Assembly: GCA_021155205.1 (NCBI GenBank)
Contig: JAJNPS010000047.1
Span: 124,001-188,000 of the forward strand
Source of the DNA: Rhodobacterales bacterium
GTDB taxonomy: Bacteria > Pseudomonadota > Alphaproteobacteria > Rhodobacterales > Rhodobacteraceae
DNA: 64,000 nucleotides
Direction: 5' to 3'
In this document: in pieces, positions 43,335 to 52,033 of the stretch
Numbering within the stretch: the stretch's first letter is position 1
Layout of the letters: every line of letters begins with the position of its first letter
Notes under the pieces: model-generated
What the model was told of the DNA's origin: nothing
Database searches by the model: none
What the model saw: the letters and a program-made list of their open reading frames with translations, nothing else
Program-made: the position numbers and the translations under genes

Positions 43335-43925
43335 TCAAATAAGCAACACCTGCGTGCCAACTTGAGCCAGTTCGAATAATTCCTGAATCTGTTCGTTGTA
43401 CAATCCGACGCATCCGTTGGATGACCGGCGCCCGATCTTGCGCGTGTCATGAGTGCCGTGGATGCGGTAATACTGCCAGGAGAGATACAGCGCCCGCGTG
43501 CCCAGGGGGTTGTCGGGCGCACCACCTTCGATCAGGTCGGGCCAGTCGGGATTGCGTGCCTTCATCGAGGCAGTCGGGCGCCAGGGCGGGTTCACCACCT
43601 TTTGCACCACCTCGGTCCGCCCGCGCCGGGTCAGATCCTCGGACAGGGGTACCGAGGTGGGGTAAAGCCTGTACAACGACTGGTCATCAGACCAGTAGTG
43701 CAGCGCACGTGAAGTGATGTCGACCAGGATCGCGCCACGGCGGGTGTCGTCAAAGTAGTCCTGCCAGTTCAGCATCCGAAAGCTGGAAAAATTGTTGCGC
43801 ACGGGTCCGTTCACAGGCGGCAGGAATTCGGTGGTGCCTTCCTGCGCAAACAGCGGCGTTGCCGCCGCTGCAAAGGCTGCGCCGCCCGCAAGAATGCCAC
43901 GGCGCGTCGGCCGAAATGCGGTCAT
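43335..43925 (-). CDS. L,D-transpeptidase (YkuD), Tat-type signal
   Basis: Peptidoglycan enzyme that forms 3-3 cross-links or attaches proteins. The 196-residue product starts MTAFRPTRRGILAGGAAFAAAA; the twin Arg followed by a hydrophobic stretch looks like a Tat signal, cleavage after LFA. The YkuD catalytic motif is RIHGTHD...SSNGCVGLYN, with the nucleophile Cys in NGC. ATG 43925 has GAGGAG 9 bases upstream; the frame reaches 44048. It is divergent from the CAP-domain lipoprotein gene. Confidence 0.92.
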   Translation of the reverse strand: MTAFRPTRRGILAGGAAFAAAATPLFAQEGTTEFLPPVNGPVRNNFSSFRMLNWQDYFDDTRRGAILVDITSRALHYWSDDQSLYRLYPTSVPLSEDLTRRGRTEVVQKVVNPPWRPTASMKARNPDWPDLIEGGAPDNPLGTRALYLSWQYYRIHGTHDTRKIGRRSSNGCVGLYNEQIQELFELAQVGTQVLLI

Positions 43926-44114
43926 TTTGACGGCTCCTCGCATGTCACTCATCGGGCGGTTGTTACAGCGATGCGCGGTATTTGGCAATTCACGGCAATA
44001 TCGCAGCGCAGAAACATGTCGGCGGGGATTTGAACCTTGGGACGTCATTCGCTACAGAGGGGCGATCGCGTGGCGCACTTTTCCGCCGCGCTCCCCACAT
44101 GAGACGCCCCGAAA

Positions 44115-44633
44115 ATGACCATGAATCGCAGAACTTTTGCAGCCCTTGCCCCGGTCGCGCTGCTTGCCGCCTGCGCCACCGCAGCCCCGCCGCTTCTTGA
44201 CGCAAGCGGCAAGCCCGCCCCGCAGGTTTACCGCATCAGCGGCGAGACCGCCGCGGTTATCCCGTTCAGGATGCTGGATTCTGTCAACGCGCTGCGCGCT
44301 GCAAAGCGCCTGCCGCCGCTGGTCTTTAACGCACAGTTGAACGCCGCCGCCGCCACCCATTCGCGGGACATGTCGGTGCAGAACCGTCCCTGGCATTTTG
44401 GATCGGACGGGTCGTCGCCGCTGGACCGGGTCCGGCGCGTAGGGTATCAGGGCAAGCTGCTGGGCGAGCTGATCTCGGAAACATACCAGACAGAACTGGA
44501 GACGCTGGCGGCGTGGTCAGGTCAGGCGGACACGCGCGCCGTGATCATGGATCCGCTGGCCCGGGAAATCGGCTTTGCCTGGTTTCAGGAAACCAACGGG
44601 AAAATCTGGTGGACGCTTGTGGTCGGCGGCTGA
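44115..44633 (+). CDS. CAP-domain (SCP/PR1-like) lipoprotein
   Basis: Secreted protein of the CAP superfamily, 172 residues. The N-terminus MTMNRRTFAALAPVALLAAC ends in a lipobox (LLAAC), so it is likely lipidated at Cys20. The domain shows LDSVNALRAAKRLPPLVFNAQLNAAAATHSRDMSVQN, FGSDGSSPLDRVRRVGY and IGFAWFQETNGKIWWTLVVG, the standard CAP motif order, with the His/Glu cavity residues (ATHS, GELIS). Two in-frame ATGs (44115 and 44121) are possible. Its position between two L,D-transpeptidases suggests a cell-envelope role. Confidence 0.9.
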   Translation: MTMNRRTFAALAPVALLAACATAAPPLLDASGKPAPQVYRISGETAAVIPFRMLDSVNALRAAKRLPPLVFNAQLNAAAATHSRDMSVQNRPWHFGSDGSSPLDRVRRVGYQGKLLGELISETYQTELETLAAWSGQADTRAVIMDPLAREIGFAWFQETNGKIWWTLVVGG

Positions 44634-44642
44634 TCGGCGGCC

Positions 44643-45134
44643 TCAGGGCAGGATCTGCACCGGCGTGCCATCGCGGACCATCGCATAGATCCACTCGATC
44701 TCGCGGTCTGTCACGGCAATGCAGCCAAAGGTCCAGTCGCGCACCGTGACTTTGCGGTTCGGCCCGCCGTGGATGAAGATGTCGCCCCCCGGTTCCTTGC
44801 CAATGGACGCGGCATAGGCGCGATCTTCGGCATTGGGATAGTTGATCCCGATCGAGAGATGGTATTCCGAGTTCGGATTGCGTCGGTCGATGACATAGTT
44901 GCCTTCGGGCGTCTTGCCGTCGCCTTCGAACTCCTTGTCGCCGACCGGCGCAAAGCCAAGGCCGATGTCATAGGATTCCAGAACCTGCGTGCCGCTGAGC
45001 AGGTACATCTTGCGCGCGCCCTTCTGGATCTGGACCGATGTCACGGCGGGGCCGTCATAGGTCTTGAACTTGGACGCGCAGGCCGACAGCGCCAGAAATG
45101 CCGCAAGTACAAGGATGATCCGGACAAGTCGCAT
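44643..45134 (-). CDS. L,D-transpeptidase family lipoprotein
   Basis: Second YkuD-type protein, 163 residues. The signal MRLVRIILVLAAFLALSAC carries a lipobox (LSAC), so it is a lipoprotein. The short domain has KMYLLSGTQVLESYDIGLGFAPVG, GDGKTPEGNYVID, and the catalytic FIHGGPN...TFGCIAVTD with Cys in GCI. This is the small L,D-transpeptidase or DpaA/YafK-like form, some of which are amidases that act on Lpp; which applies is unclear. It converges with the CAP gene, 9 bases apart. Confidence 0.9.
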   Translation of the reverse strand: MRLVRIILVLAAFLALSACASKFKTYDGPAVTSVQIQKGARKMYLLSGTQVLESYDIGLGFAPVGDKEFEGDGKTPEGNYVIDRRNPNSEYHLSIGINYPNAEDRAYAASIGKEPGGDIFIHGGPNRKVTVRDWTFGCIAVTDREIEWIYAMVRDGTPVQILP

Positions 45135-45206
45135 GTTGATGCTCGATATTTTTTTTCTGCTTAGCGGAACCGATTGCGCGTTACCAGCGTTTGCTGCGCG
45201 GATATT

Positions 45207-46442
45207 TCAATCCGGCGCCTTAACCCGCGCGAATCGCCCGACAAGTTCGACATGGGTCGACCAGCGGAACTGATCAATCACCTGTACCCAGTCCAGACGA
45301 TAACCTCCGGCCAGCAGGATGCGGGCGTCACGGGCAAAGGTTGCGGGATTGCAGGACACTGAGGCAATGACCGGAACGTGCGATCCGGCCAGCAGCCTGG
45401 CCTGCGCCTCGGCCCCTGCCCGCGGCGGGTCGATCACAACGGCATCGAACCCCCCAAGATCGTCCGCATCCAGCGGGCGACGGAACAGGTCGCGGGTTTC
45501 AACCTGAACCCGGTGCAGTCCGTCGGCCATGCGGGCGGCCTTGCCCAGGGCATTTGTCATCGCGGGATCGGATTCCACTGCATGCATGTCGGCCCGTTCC
45601 GCCAGCGCCAGCGCAAACGTCCCGCAACCGGCGAAAAGGTCGGCCATCCTGCGCGCGGGACCGACAGCAAGCGCCACCGCCTGAACCAGCGCGGCCTCGC
45701 CTTCGGCCGTCGCTTGCAGGAATGCGCCGGGCGGCATCGCGACCAGCGCGCGGCCAAAACGCTGCATCGGCTGGGCGCGCATCGCGACGGTCTCGTCGTT
45801 CCAGGTCAGGCGGGCAAATCCGTGCGCTTCACACAGGCGGGCCATCTGTAGCTGTGTTTCGGCATCCAGCGGCTTTCCGCCCGCGACCGACACATCCGCG
45901 CCGCCGATGGCCCGCGTGACGGTCAGATGCAGTTCGGTCGTGCGCGATCCGCCCAGATGCACAAGTGCCTCAAGCCCCGGTAACGTGGCCATCAGGTCTG
46001 GATGCAGCAGATGGCACTGCGGCACCGGGATCAGCAGATCGGAGGCGCGGGCATGGAATCCGACCAGCGCGCCGCCCTTGGTCCTGCGCCCCGCAAACGT
46101 CGCGCGGCGGCGCGACCCCGGCGGCGATGTTACCATCGGACGAAAGGTTGCGGTCAGCCCCTGCCCCGCCAGGGCACCCCGCACGATCCCTTCTTTCCAG
46201 TCGGCCACAAATGGATCGGCTGCGTGCTGCATCTGGCAGCCGCCGCAAGTGCGGGCGTGGGGACAAGGTGGTTTCACCCGCAGCGGTGACGGCATCTCGA
46301 TGCGGATGTTTGTCAGCCGGTCGCCGTCCAGGTCGCCCGTCGCGACCTCGGCCGGCAACAGACCCGGCGCATAGATCGGTCCCTCATCGCCGATGGCAAT
46401 GCCGTCGCCGTGATGGCCGAGCCGGTCGACGGTGACTTTCAC
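45207..46442 (-). CDS. TrmA/RlmC/RlmD-family RNA (uracil-5-)-methyltransferase
   Basis: Iron-sulfur, SAM-dependent enzyme that methylates uracil in rRNA (or tRNA). The 411-residue protein opens with a TRAM-like domain, then the cluster cysteines CPHARTCGGCQMQ (with a fourth Cys in PVPQC), the SAM motif LFAGCGTFALALAE, IDPPRAGA and the catalytic motif SVSCNPATFARD. The cluster motif favours the RlmD/RumA branch over TrmA. Its ATG overlaps the stop of the upstream ABC exporter gene by 4 bases, so it is the last gene of a three-gene unit. Confidence 0.9.
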   Translation of the reverse strand: MKVTVDRLGHHGDGIAIGDEGPIYAPGLLPAEVATGDLDGDRLTNIRIEMPSPLRVKPPCPHARTCGGCQMQHAADPFVADWKEGIVRGALAGQGLTATFRPMVTSPPGSRRRATFAGRRTKGGALVGFHARASDLLIPVPQCHLLHPDLMATLPGLEALVHLGGSRTTELHLTVTRAIGGADVSVAGGKPLDAETQLQMARLCEAHGFARLTWNDETVAMRAQPMQRFGRALVAMPPGAFLQATAEGEAALVQAVALAVGPARRMADLFAGCGTFALALAERADMHAVESDPAMTNALGKAARMADGLHRVQVETRDLFRRPLDADDLGGFDAVVIDPPRAGAEAQARLLAGSHVPVIASVSCNPATFARDARILLAGGYRLDWVQVIDQFRWSTHVELVGRFARVKAPD

Positions 46443-48289
46443 TCTGCGGCCTGTTGTTCTTCTACGCCAATGAATCCGCCCGACTGGCGGTCCCAGTACC
46501 GGGCATAAAGCCCGTTCCGCACCAGCAGGTCGTCATGACTGCCGGTTTCGACGATGCGCCCCTCTTCCATCACGATGATCCGATCCATGGCGGCGATGGT
46601 CGAAAGGCGGTGCGCGATGGCCAGCACCGTCTTGCCGACCATGACGCGCGACAGGGCCTCCTGGATGCTGGCCTCCACCTCGCTGTCGAGGGCGCTTGTC
46701 GCCTCGTCCAGCACCAGGATCGGCGCATCCTTGAGAAACGCACGGGCAAGCGCGATCCGCTGGCGCTGGCCACCCGACAGCTTGACCCCGCGTTCGCCCA
46801 GATACGCGTCATAGGCGCGGCGACCGTTGTGATCGACCATATGGCTGATGAACACATCCGCCTCGGCCGCGCGGGCGGCGGCGATGATCTCGTCATTGGT
46901 TGCGTCCGGCCGGCCATAGGCGATGTTGTCGCGGGCGGATCGGTTGAACATCGCGGTTTCCTGCGTGACCATGCCGATCTGGCGGCGCAGGCTTTCCTGC
47001 GTCACGTCGCGCACGTCATGCCCGTCGATCAGGATGCGCCCGCTTTCGGTGTCATAGAGCCGCAACAGCAATGATACGAGCGACGATTTTCCCGCCCCCG
47101 ATGCCCCGACGATGCCCAGCTTTTCCCCAGGCGCGATGGTCAGGTTGATGTCTGCCACGCCGCCACGTTTGCGCCCATAGGCGAAAGACGCGCCTTCGAA
47201 CCGCACTTCGCCCTTGACCGGCGGCAAGCTGGTCGCGTGCGGCGCATCAGAGAGCGTGTGGGGCATGGCAAGCGTGTTCATGCCATCCTCCACCTCGCCG
47301 ACCGAGGTGTAGATCGACATCAAGGTAAAGCTGACCCAACCCGACATCTGCGCGATCCGCATGGCGATCGCACCCGATGCGGCGATGGCCCCGGCGGTCG
47401 CGAGACCCTGCTGCCACAGCATCAGCGCGCCACCGATCAGCAGGATCGGCAGCACCCCCGCAAGCGTCATCAGCGACAGGCGGAACCAGGTGGAAATCTC
47501 GCCGAATTCGACACTGCGCAGGCGGAAAACCTCCATCGCCTTCAGTGCCACCCTGTCCTCGAAGGCGGCATGGGCAAACAGCTTGACGGTCTTGATGTTG
47601 GTGATGGTGTCGACGACCTGCCCTGTCACCATCGCCCGCGAAGCCGCCCGCGCTGCCGAATTGACGCGCACGCGGGGCATGAAAAAGCGGATCAGCCAGA
47701 CATAGGCCACCAGCCAGACCAGCAGCGCCAGCGCGATCCGCGCGTCGATCGCCACAAGAAAGATGATGGACCCGATCACCGAGGCCAGCGCGAAACAGAC
47801 GGTGTTGATGAATTCCGTTGCAACATCTGTGATGGCGCGCGCGGCCTGCATCTGCTTGGTCGCGATGCGTCCGGCAAAGTCGTTGTCAAAGAAGGTGATC
47901 GCCTGACCCAGCGTCCAGCGATGCAGCCGTGACAGCACCAGCGGCAGCACGTTCGGCCCGATGACGACCGCATTCGACGCCGAAGATATGCCAAAGGCAA
48001 AGGGTCGAAGGATCAGATAAAAGACCGCGAACCAGACGAGCAAGCCGATGTGATCTGCAAAGAATTTGTCCGGTCCGGACACCAGCGCCGCGTCGATTAC
48101 CCAACCCAGGATCACCGCCGACACGACCTCGGTCGCACCAGCCACGGACGAGATGATGCCCGCGATCCAGAGCATGATCCACGACCCTTTCAGCGACCAG
48201 CGCATGAAGGGCCACAGCACCTGCGGCGGCGGGCCGTCGGCAGGACGAAAGGCGTCGATGCTGTCGCCGAGACGCGTGAAGACCGTCAT
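46439..48289 (-). CDS. ABC exporter, half-transporter B (ATPase fused to membrane domain)
   Basis: MsbA-like half transporter of 616 residues: six hydrophobic segments in the first 330, then an ATPase domain with Walker A GASGAGKSS, signature LSGGQRQRIA, and Walker B ILVLDEATSALD. It overlaps the upstream half transporter by 4 bases, and the two differ enough to suggest a heterodimer rather than two homodimers. Likely inner-membrane export of a lipid, drug or peptide; no substrate is shown. Common as a paired locus in alphaproteobacteria. Confidence 0.92.
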   Translation of the reverse strand: MTVFTRLGDSIDAFRPADGPPPQVLWPFMRWSLKGSWIMLWIAGIISSVAGATEVVSAVILGWVIDAALVSGPDKFFADHIGLLVWFAVFYLILRPFAFGISSASNAVVIGPNVLPLVLSRLHRWTLGQAITFFDNDFAGRIATKQMQAARAITDVATEFINTVCFALASVIGSIIFLVAIDARIALALLVWLVAYVWLIRFFMPRVRVNSAARAASRAMVTGQVVDTITNIKTVKLFAHAAFEDRVALKAMEVFRLRSVEFGEISTWFRLSLMTLAGVLPILLIGGALMLWQQGLATAGAIAASGAIAMRIAQMSGWVSFTLMSIYTSVGEVEDGMNTLAMPHTLSDAPHATSLPPVKGEVRFEGASFAYGRKRGGVADINLTIAPGEKLGIVGASGAGKSSLVSLLLRLYDTESGRILIDGHDVRDVTQESLRRQIGMVTQETAMFNRSARDNIAYGRPDATNDEIIAAARAAEADVFISHMVDHNGRRAYDAYLGERGVKLSGGQRQRIALARAFLKDAPILVLDEATSALDSEVEASIQEALSRVMVGKTVLAIAHRLSTIAAMDRIIVMEEGRIVETGSHDDLLVRNGLYARYWDRQSGGFIGVEEQQAAE

Positions 48290-50130
48290 TCGGCGGCATC
48301 CTCCAGCCCGATGAACCCGCCCGACTGGCGCGCCCAGAACCGTGCATATAGCCCGTTTTTCGCCAAAAGCTGGTTATGCGCGCCTTGTTCGACGATTTTT
48401 CCGTCCTCCAGCACGACAATGCGGTCCATCGCGGCGATGGTGGACAGCCGGTGCGCAATGGCGATCACCGTCTTGCCCTTCATCACACCATAAAGCGCGT
48501 CTTGGATCAGCGCCTCGGCCTCGCTGTCCAGCGCAGACGTCGCCTCGTCAAGGATCAGGATCGGCGCATCCTTCAGGATCACCCGTGCCAAAGCCACACG
48601 CTGACGTTGCCCACCGGACAGTTTCACGCCGCGTTCGCCGACATGGGCGTCATAGCCTTTGCGACCCTGGGGATCCTCCAGTGTCAGGATGAAATCATGC
48701 GCCTCGGCCTGTCTTGCCGCGGCGATCATCTCGTCTTCAGTGGCTTCGGGCCGGCCATAGAGAATGTTGTCGCGCACGGATCGGTGCATCAGGCTGCTGT
48801 CCTGCTGCACCATGCCGATCTTACGACGCAGCGAGTCCTGCGTGACCGTCGCGATGTCCTGCCCGTCGATCAGGATGCGACCGCTTTCGGTGTCATAGAA
48901 TCGCAGCATCAGCTTGACCAGGGTCGATTTCCCCGCACCGGACCTGCCGACAACGCCGATCCGTTCGCCCGGTTGCACGGTCAGCGACAGGTTCTGCAAT
49001 CCGCCAGACCCGCGCCCATAGTGGTGCGAGATATTCTCGATCTGGATCAGGCCTTTGGCAAAGGCCAACGGCGCCGCACCCCTGGCATCGACCAGGCTGA
49101 CGGGCTGGGCGATCGTCTCCATCCCCTCGGCCAGGGTGCCAAGGTTCTGCACAAGGTTGGTCGAAGCCCACATGATCCAGTAGGTCATGGAGTGCAGGCG
49201 CAGTACCAGTGCTATTGCGGCCGCGACGACACCGACCGTGGCCGAGCCCTGTACCCAGAACCAAATCGCCAGACCGCCGACCCCCAGGATCATCAGCCCG
49301 TTGATGAAGGTCAGCGCCATATCCATCTTGGTGACGATGCGCATTTCAATCTGAAAGGTCTGGCGCGATTTCTCGATCGCTTCGCGCGCATAGTTCACCT
49401 CGGCGTCCTGATGCGCGAACAGCTTGACCGAATGGATGTTGGCGTAGCTGTCGACGACCCGGCCCGTGACCATCGACCGCGCCTCGGACGACGCAGTTGA
49501 GGCGGGGCCCGCGCGGCGGATCGTCCAGCGCATCAGGGCGAGGTATGCCGCCACCCACAGGAGCAACGGGATCATCAGGCGTGGGTCCGACCCGGCCAGC
49601 ATCAACAGCGCGCCGATGAATGTGGCGGCGGCAAAGGCGGCCATGTCAAAGACCTGGAACACCGCCTCGCCCGCCGCCGGGGGGGCCTGCATGATGCGGT
49701 TGGCAATGCGGCCCGCAAAGTCGCTTTCGAACCAGCCGACAGGCTGGCGAAGCACATGACGATGGGCCCGCCAGCGCATCATGGTGCCAAAGTTCGTCAG
49801 GATCGTGTTGTGCAAAAGCCCGACCGACCCGCCTGCAACCAGTGGCCGGACGACCAGGATCACGAAGGCGACGACGACAATCTCGACCCAGTGCGCGGCA
49901 AGAAATGCCTGCGGCGTCTGACCGGACATAAGGTCGACGAGACGACCAAGATACCAGATCATCCCGACATCTAGCACGGCATTGCCGACCGAGAACAAGG
50001 CCGTCACAGCAAACACAGCCCTGAACGGCCGGACGTATTCCTTCAGGAACGGCCAGAGGCGCGTCGGCGGCGTGTCGGTCTCGACATAGGGTTGATAGGG
50101 ATCGACAAGGTTTTCAAAGAAACGGAACAT
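48286..50130 (-). CDS. ABC exporter, half-transporter A
   Basis: MsbA-like half transporter of 614 residues, start MFRFFENLVDPYQPY. Six membrane segments are followed by the ATPase domain: Walker A GRSGAGKST, signature LSGGQRQRV, Walker B ILILDEATSALD. I chose ATG 50130 because homologous proteins begin this way, but the sequence before it (GGGTACCCCCA) has no real Shine-Dalgarno. The frame stays open back to a TGA at 50209, where a 10-codon ORF ends; see the leader peptide. First gene of exporter A-exporter B-methyltransferase. Confidence 0.9.
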   Translation of the reverse strand: MFRFFENLVDPYQPYVETDTPPTRLWPFLKEYVRPFRAVFAVTALFSVGNAVLDVGMIWYLGRLVDLMSGQTPQAFLAAHWVEIVVVAFVILVVRPLVAGGSVGLLHNTILTNFGTMMRWRAHRHVLRQPVGWFESDFAGRIANRIMQAPPAAGEAVFQVFDMAAFAAATFIGALLMLAGSDPRLMIPLLLWVAAYLALMRWTIRRAGPASTASSEARSMVTGRVVDSYANIHSVKLFAHQDAEVNYAREAIEKSRQTFQIEMRIVTKMDMALTFINGLMILGVGGLAIWFWVQGSATVGVVAAAIALVLRLHSMTYWIMWASTNLVQNLGTLAEGMETIAQPVSLVDARGAAPLAFAKGLIQIENISHHYGRGSGGLQNLSLTVQPGERIGVVGRSGAGKSTLVKLMLRFYDTESGRILIDGQDIATVTQDSLRRKIGMVQQDSSLMHRSVRDNILYGRPEATEDEMIAAARQAEAHDFILTLEDPQGRKGYDAHVGERGVKLSGGQRQRVALARVILKDAPILILDEATSALDSEAEALIQDALYGVMKGKTVIAIAHRLSTIAAMDRIVVLEDGKIVEQGAHNQLLAKNGLYARFWARQSGGFIGLEDAAE

Positions 50131-50208
50131 TGGGGGTACCCGAAGTAAGATGCAGCGATGGGGTGAAGCGGCGCCTTGCAAGCGACCGCCACGACGGGAT
50201 CGGTCAAC

Positions 50209-50241
50209 TCAGGCGAGTCGATACGTAATCCCGTGGTCCAT
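50209..50241 (-). CDS. Possible 10-residue leader peptide before the ABC exporter operon
   Basis: An ATG at 50241 has a near-perfect ribosome site (AGGAGAT, 5-6 bases before) and encodes MDHGITYRLA followed by TGA. It lies 78 bases before the exporter start and is in the same frame. The exporter's own start lacks a good site, so the strong site here is telling. A stem (GCGGTCGC / GCGCCGC with one bulge) can form in the stretch between. Too short to prove as coding; regulation by translation or attenuation is inference. Confidence 0.4.
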   Translation of the reverse strand: MDHGITYRLA

Positions 50242-50268
50242 GCTGATCTCCTGTCTGGGGTCGAGGGA

Positions 50269-50297
50269 GAGCTAGCGCAAAGCGCCGGGATTGTCAC
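50269..50297 (-). promoter_or_regulatory. Candidate promoter of the leader peptide/ABC exporter operon
   Basis: On the minus strand GTGACA (50292-50297) and TAGCTC (50269-50274) are 17 bases apart, just after the tRNA nucleotidyltransferase stop codon. The -35 is good and the -10 weak. It would start transcription about 20 bases before the leader-peptide ATG. Confidence 0.35.
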
Positions 50298-50309
50298 CCC
50301 CCCGAAATG

Positions 50310-51455
50310 TCAGGACTTCAGCAAATCTCCGCGTCTGGCATGCAGGTCGCTGGCAATCCAGCGTGTTTCCAGCGTCTTGAGCCTTTGGCCCAGCGCCGCG
50401 CCGGTCACGTCGGGCATCAGGTCGGCCGCCGTTACCGGAAAGGTCGCCGCCGCACCCCGTGCGATGTCTTGCTGCCAACCGACGGGCAAGGGCGCGTCCA
50501 TCAAGGCAGCGCGCAGCAACATCGCATCTGATGCGCGCTGGCGCCCCAGTCGCCAGCCAAGGACGACGGGCGTCTCCATGCTGCCGATCGCCTCGCGCAG
50601 GGCGGCAAGATCGCGCGCCTCGGCCCGGGACAGACGCAGGCGGTCTTCGATGTCACTGCCACCAAGGGATGCCAGACGCCGCAGCCAATCGGGGTCAAGG
50701 TCCATCTCCAGATGTACCAGCGGACCCAAGGCAAGCGGATCGGCGCCAGGCAGGATACGCCCCAGAACCCCTGCCTGAGCCATCGCTGCGACGGCAGGTG
50801 CCGGGTCGGCTGCGGCCAGCAGCTTGCGCATCTCCTGGCCGATGCGTTCGCGCGAAAGTGTGTCTATGCCCGCGGAATTTGCAGCACAGGCGGAAAGCCC
50901 TTCGGGGTCGATGCCGAGTGTCAGGTCGCCATACACCGCGTGGAACCGAAAGAACCGCAGAATGCGCAGATAGTCTTCGATGATGCGGGCGCCGGGATCG
51001 CCGACAAAGCGCACCCGACGCGCCACCACATCCGGCAGACCGACAAGGGGATCAACCACCATCCCGTCCGCCCTTGCGTAGAGCGCATTCATGGTGAAGT
51101 CCCGCCGCGCCGCGTCGACCGTGATGTCCGTCCCGAATGCGACCCTCGCGTGTCGCCCGTCGGTGGCCGTGTCGGCCCGGAACGTCGTCACCTCGTGCGG
51201 CTTGCCCCCTGCGATCACCGTGACGGTCCCGTGCTCAATGCCCGTCGGAACGACCCGCAAGCCGGCCCGCTTGCAAAGATCCGTCACGACATCGGGAGTG
51301 GCGGCCGTGGCGATGTCGATGTCCGCGACCGGCAGGCCCATCACCGCATTCCGCACACAGCCGCCGACGAACAGGGTCTGATGACCGCCAGCGTCGAGGC
51401 CTGCAAACAACGCCTTTGTTCCGGAATGATGCAGCCAGTCGCCCGCCAGCTTCAT
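50310..51455 (-). CDS. CCA tRNA nucleotidyltransferase / poly(A) polymerase family
   Basis: Class II nucleotidyltransferase that adds or repairs the tRNA CCA end. The 381-residue product has LFVGGCVRNAVMG, the catalytic ADIDIATAATP (D-x-D), AARRDFTMNALY, and the RNA-binding motif EDYLRILRFFRFHAVYG. This is the alphaproteobacterial length. ATG 51455 (MKLAGDWLHH) starts the family N-terminus and overlaps the Nudix stop by 4 bases. Whether it is full CCA-adding enzyme or poly(A) polymerase cannot be seen from motifs alone; the former is usual here. Confidence 0.92.
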   Translation of the reverse strand: MKLAGDWLHHSGTKALFAGLDAGGHQTLFVGGCVRNAVMGLPVADIDIATAATPDVVTDLCKRAGLRVVPTGIEHGTVTVIAGGKPHEVTTFRADTATDGRHARVAFGTDITVDAARRDFTMNALYARADGMVVDPLVGLPDVVARRVRFVGDPGARIIEDYLRILRFFRFHAVYGDLTLGIDPEGLSACAANSAGIDTLSRERIGQEMRKLLAAADPAPAVAAMAQAGVLGRILPGADPLALGPLVHLEMDLDPDWLRRLASLGGSDIEDRLRLSRAEARDLAALREAIGSMETPVVLGWRLGRQRASDAMLLRAALMDAPLPVGWQQDIARGAAATFPVTAADLMPDVTGAALGQRLKTLETRWIASDLHARRGDLLKS

Positions 51456-52033
51456 CGCGCCACCCGATCGGCCAACCCGCGCAGGATGCGCGCTGTCGCC
51501 CCCCAGATGTAATGGGGACCATAGGGCACCGCGTAGTAGCGCCGCCACTGCCCGCGCCACAGCCGACGTTCGAGCGCGTAATTTGCGGGGTTCAGGACGT
51601 GGTTCAGAGGCACGGTAAAAACCTCATCAACCTCGCCTTTCTCGGGCACAGGCGAAAAATCGGCCCGAACATGGCAGAGAACGGGCGTCACGGAGAATCC
51701 GGTGACAGTCTCGTGGACTGGCATGAGGCCCAGGATGTCGACGCTGTCGGACGGCAGGGCGATTTCCTCGCGTGCCTCGCGAAGGGCAGCCGCGGTTGTG
51801 GATGCATCGCCCGGATCCACCTTGCCGCCGGGAAAGGCGATCTGCCCCGGATGATGTTTCAGATGCGACGCACGCTTGGTCAGGATCAGCCGATCCCGCC
51901 AGACCGCCACCAGAACCGCAGCCGGGCGCAAGACGCGCCCCGGTGGCAGTTCGATCGCCGGGTTCAGGTCAAAGTCAGAGGATGCGCCCGCAGGCCGCAG
52001 CAATGCGGCGCGCAGGCGATCCAGCTCAGGCAT
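51452..52033 (-). CDS. Nudix CoA pyrophosphatase (NudL/YeaB type)
   Basis: Nudix hydrolase of 193 residues that probably splits CoA or acyl-CoA. It has the CoA-pyrophosphatase motif LTKRASHLKHHPGQIAFPGG ahead of the Nudix box GKVDPGD...AALREAREEIAL, and the FSVTPVL motif typical of this branch. Its ATG at 52033 overlaps the end of hslO by 8 bases, and its stop overlaps the tRNA nucleotidyltransferase start. The order hslO-nudL-cca suggests one operon. Confidence 0.92.
   Translation of the reverse strand: MPELDRLRAALLRPAGASSDFDLNPAIELPPGRVLRPAAVLVAVWRDRLILTKRASHLKHHPGQIAFPGGKVDPGDASTTAAALREAREEIALPSDSVDILGLMPVHETVTGFSVTPVLCHVRADFSPVPEKGEVDEVFTVPLNHVLNPANYALERRLWRGQWRRYYAVPYGPHYIWGATARILRGLADRVAR

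Noticed and set aside
44021..44045. tRNA T-arm-like GGTTCAAATCC (minus strand)
   Set aside because: The flanking arms do not pair, no acceptor stem or CCA is present, and no other tRNA arms are found, so it is not a tRNA or att-site remnant.
45149..45156. Run of eight T in the L,D-transpeptidase leader
   Set aside because: No hairpin precedes it on the plus strand and no gene ends there, so it is not a terminator.
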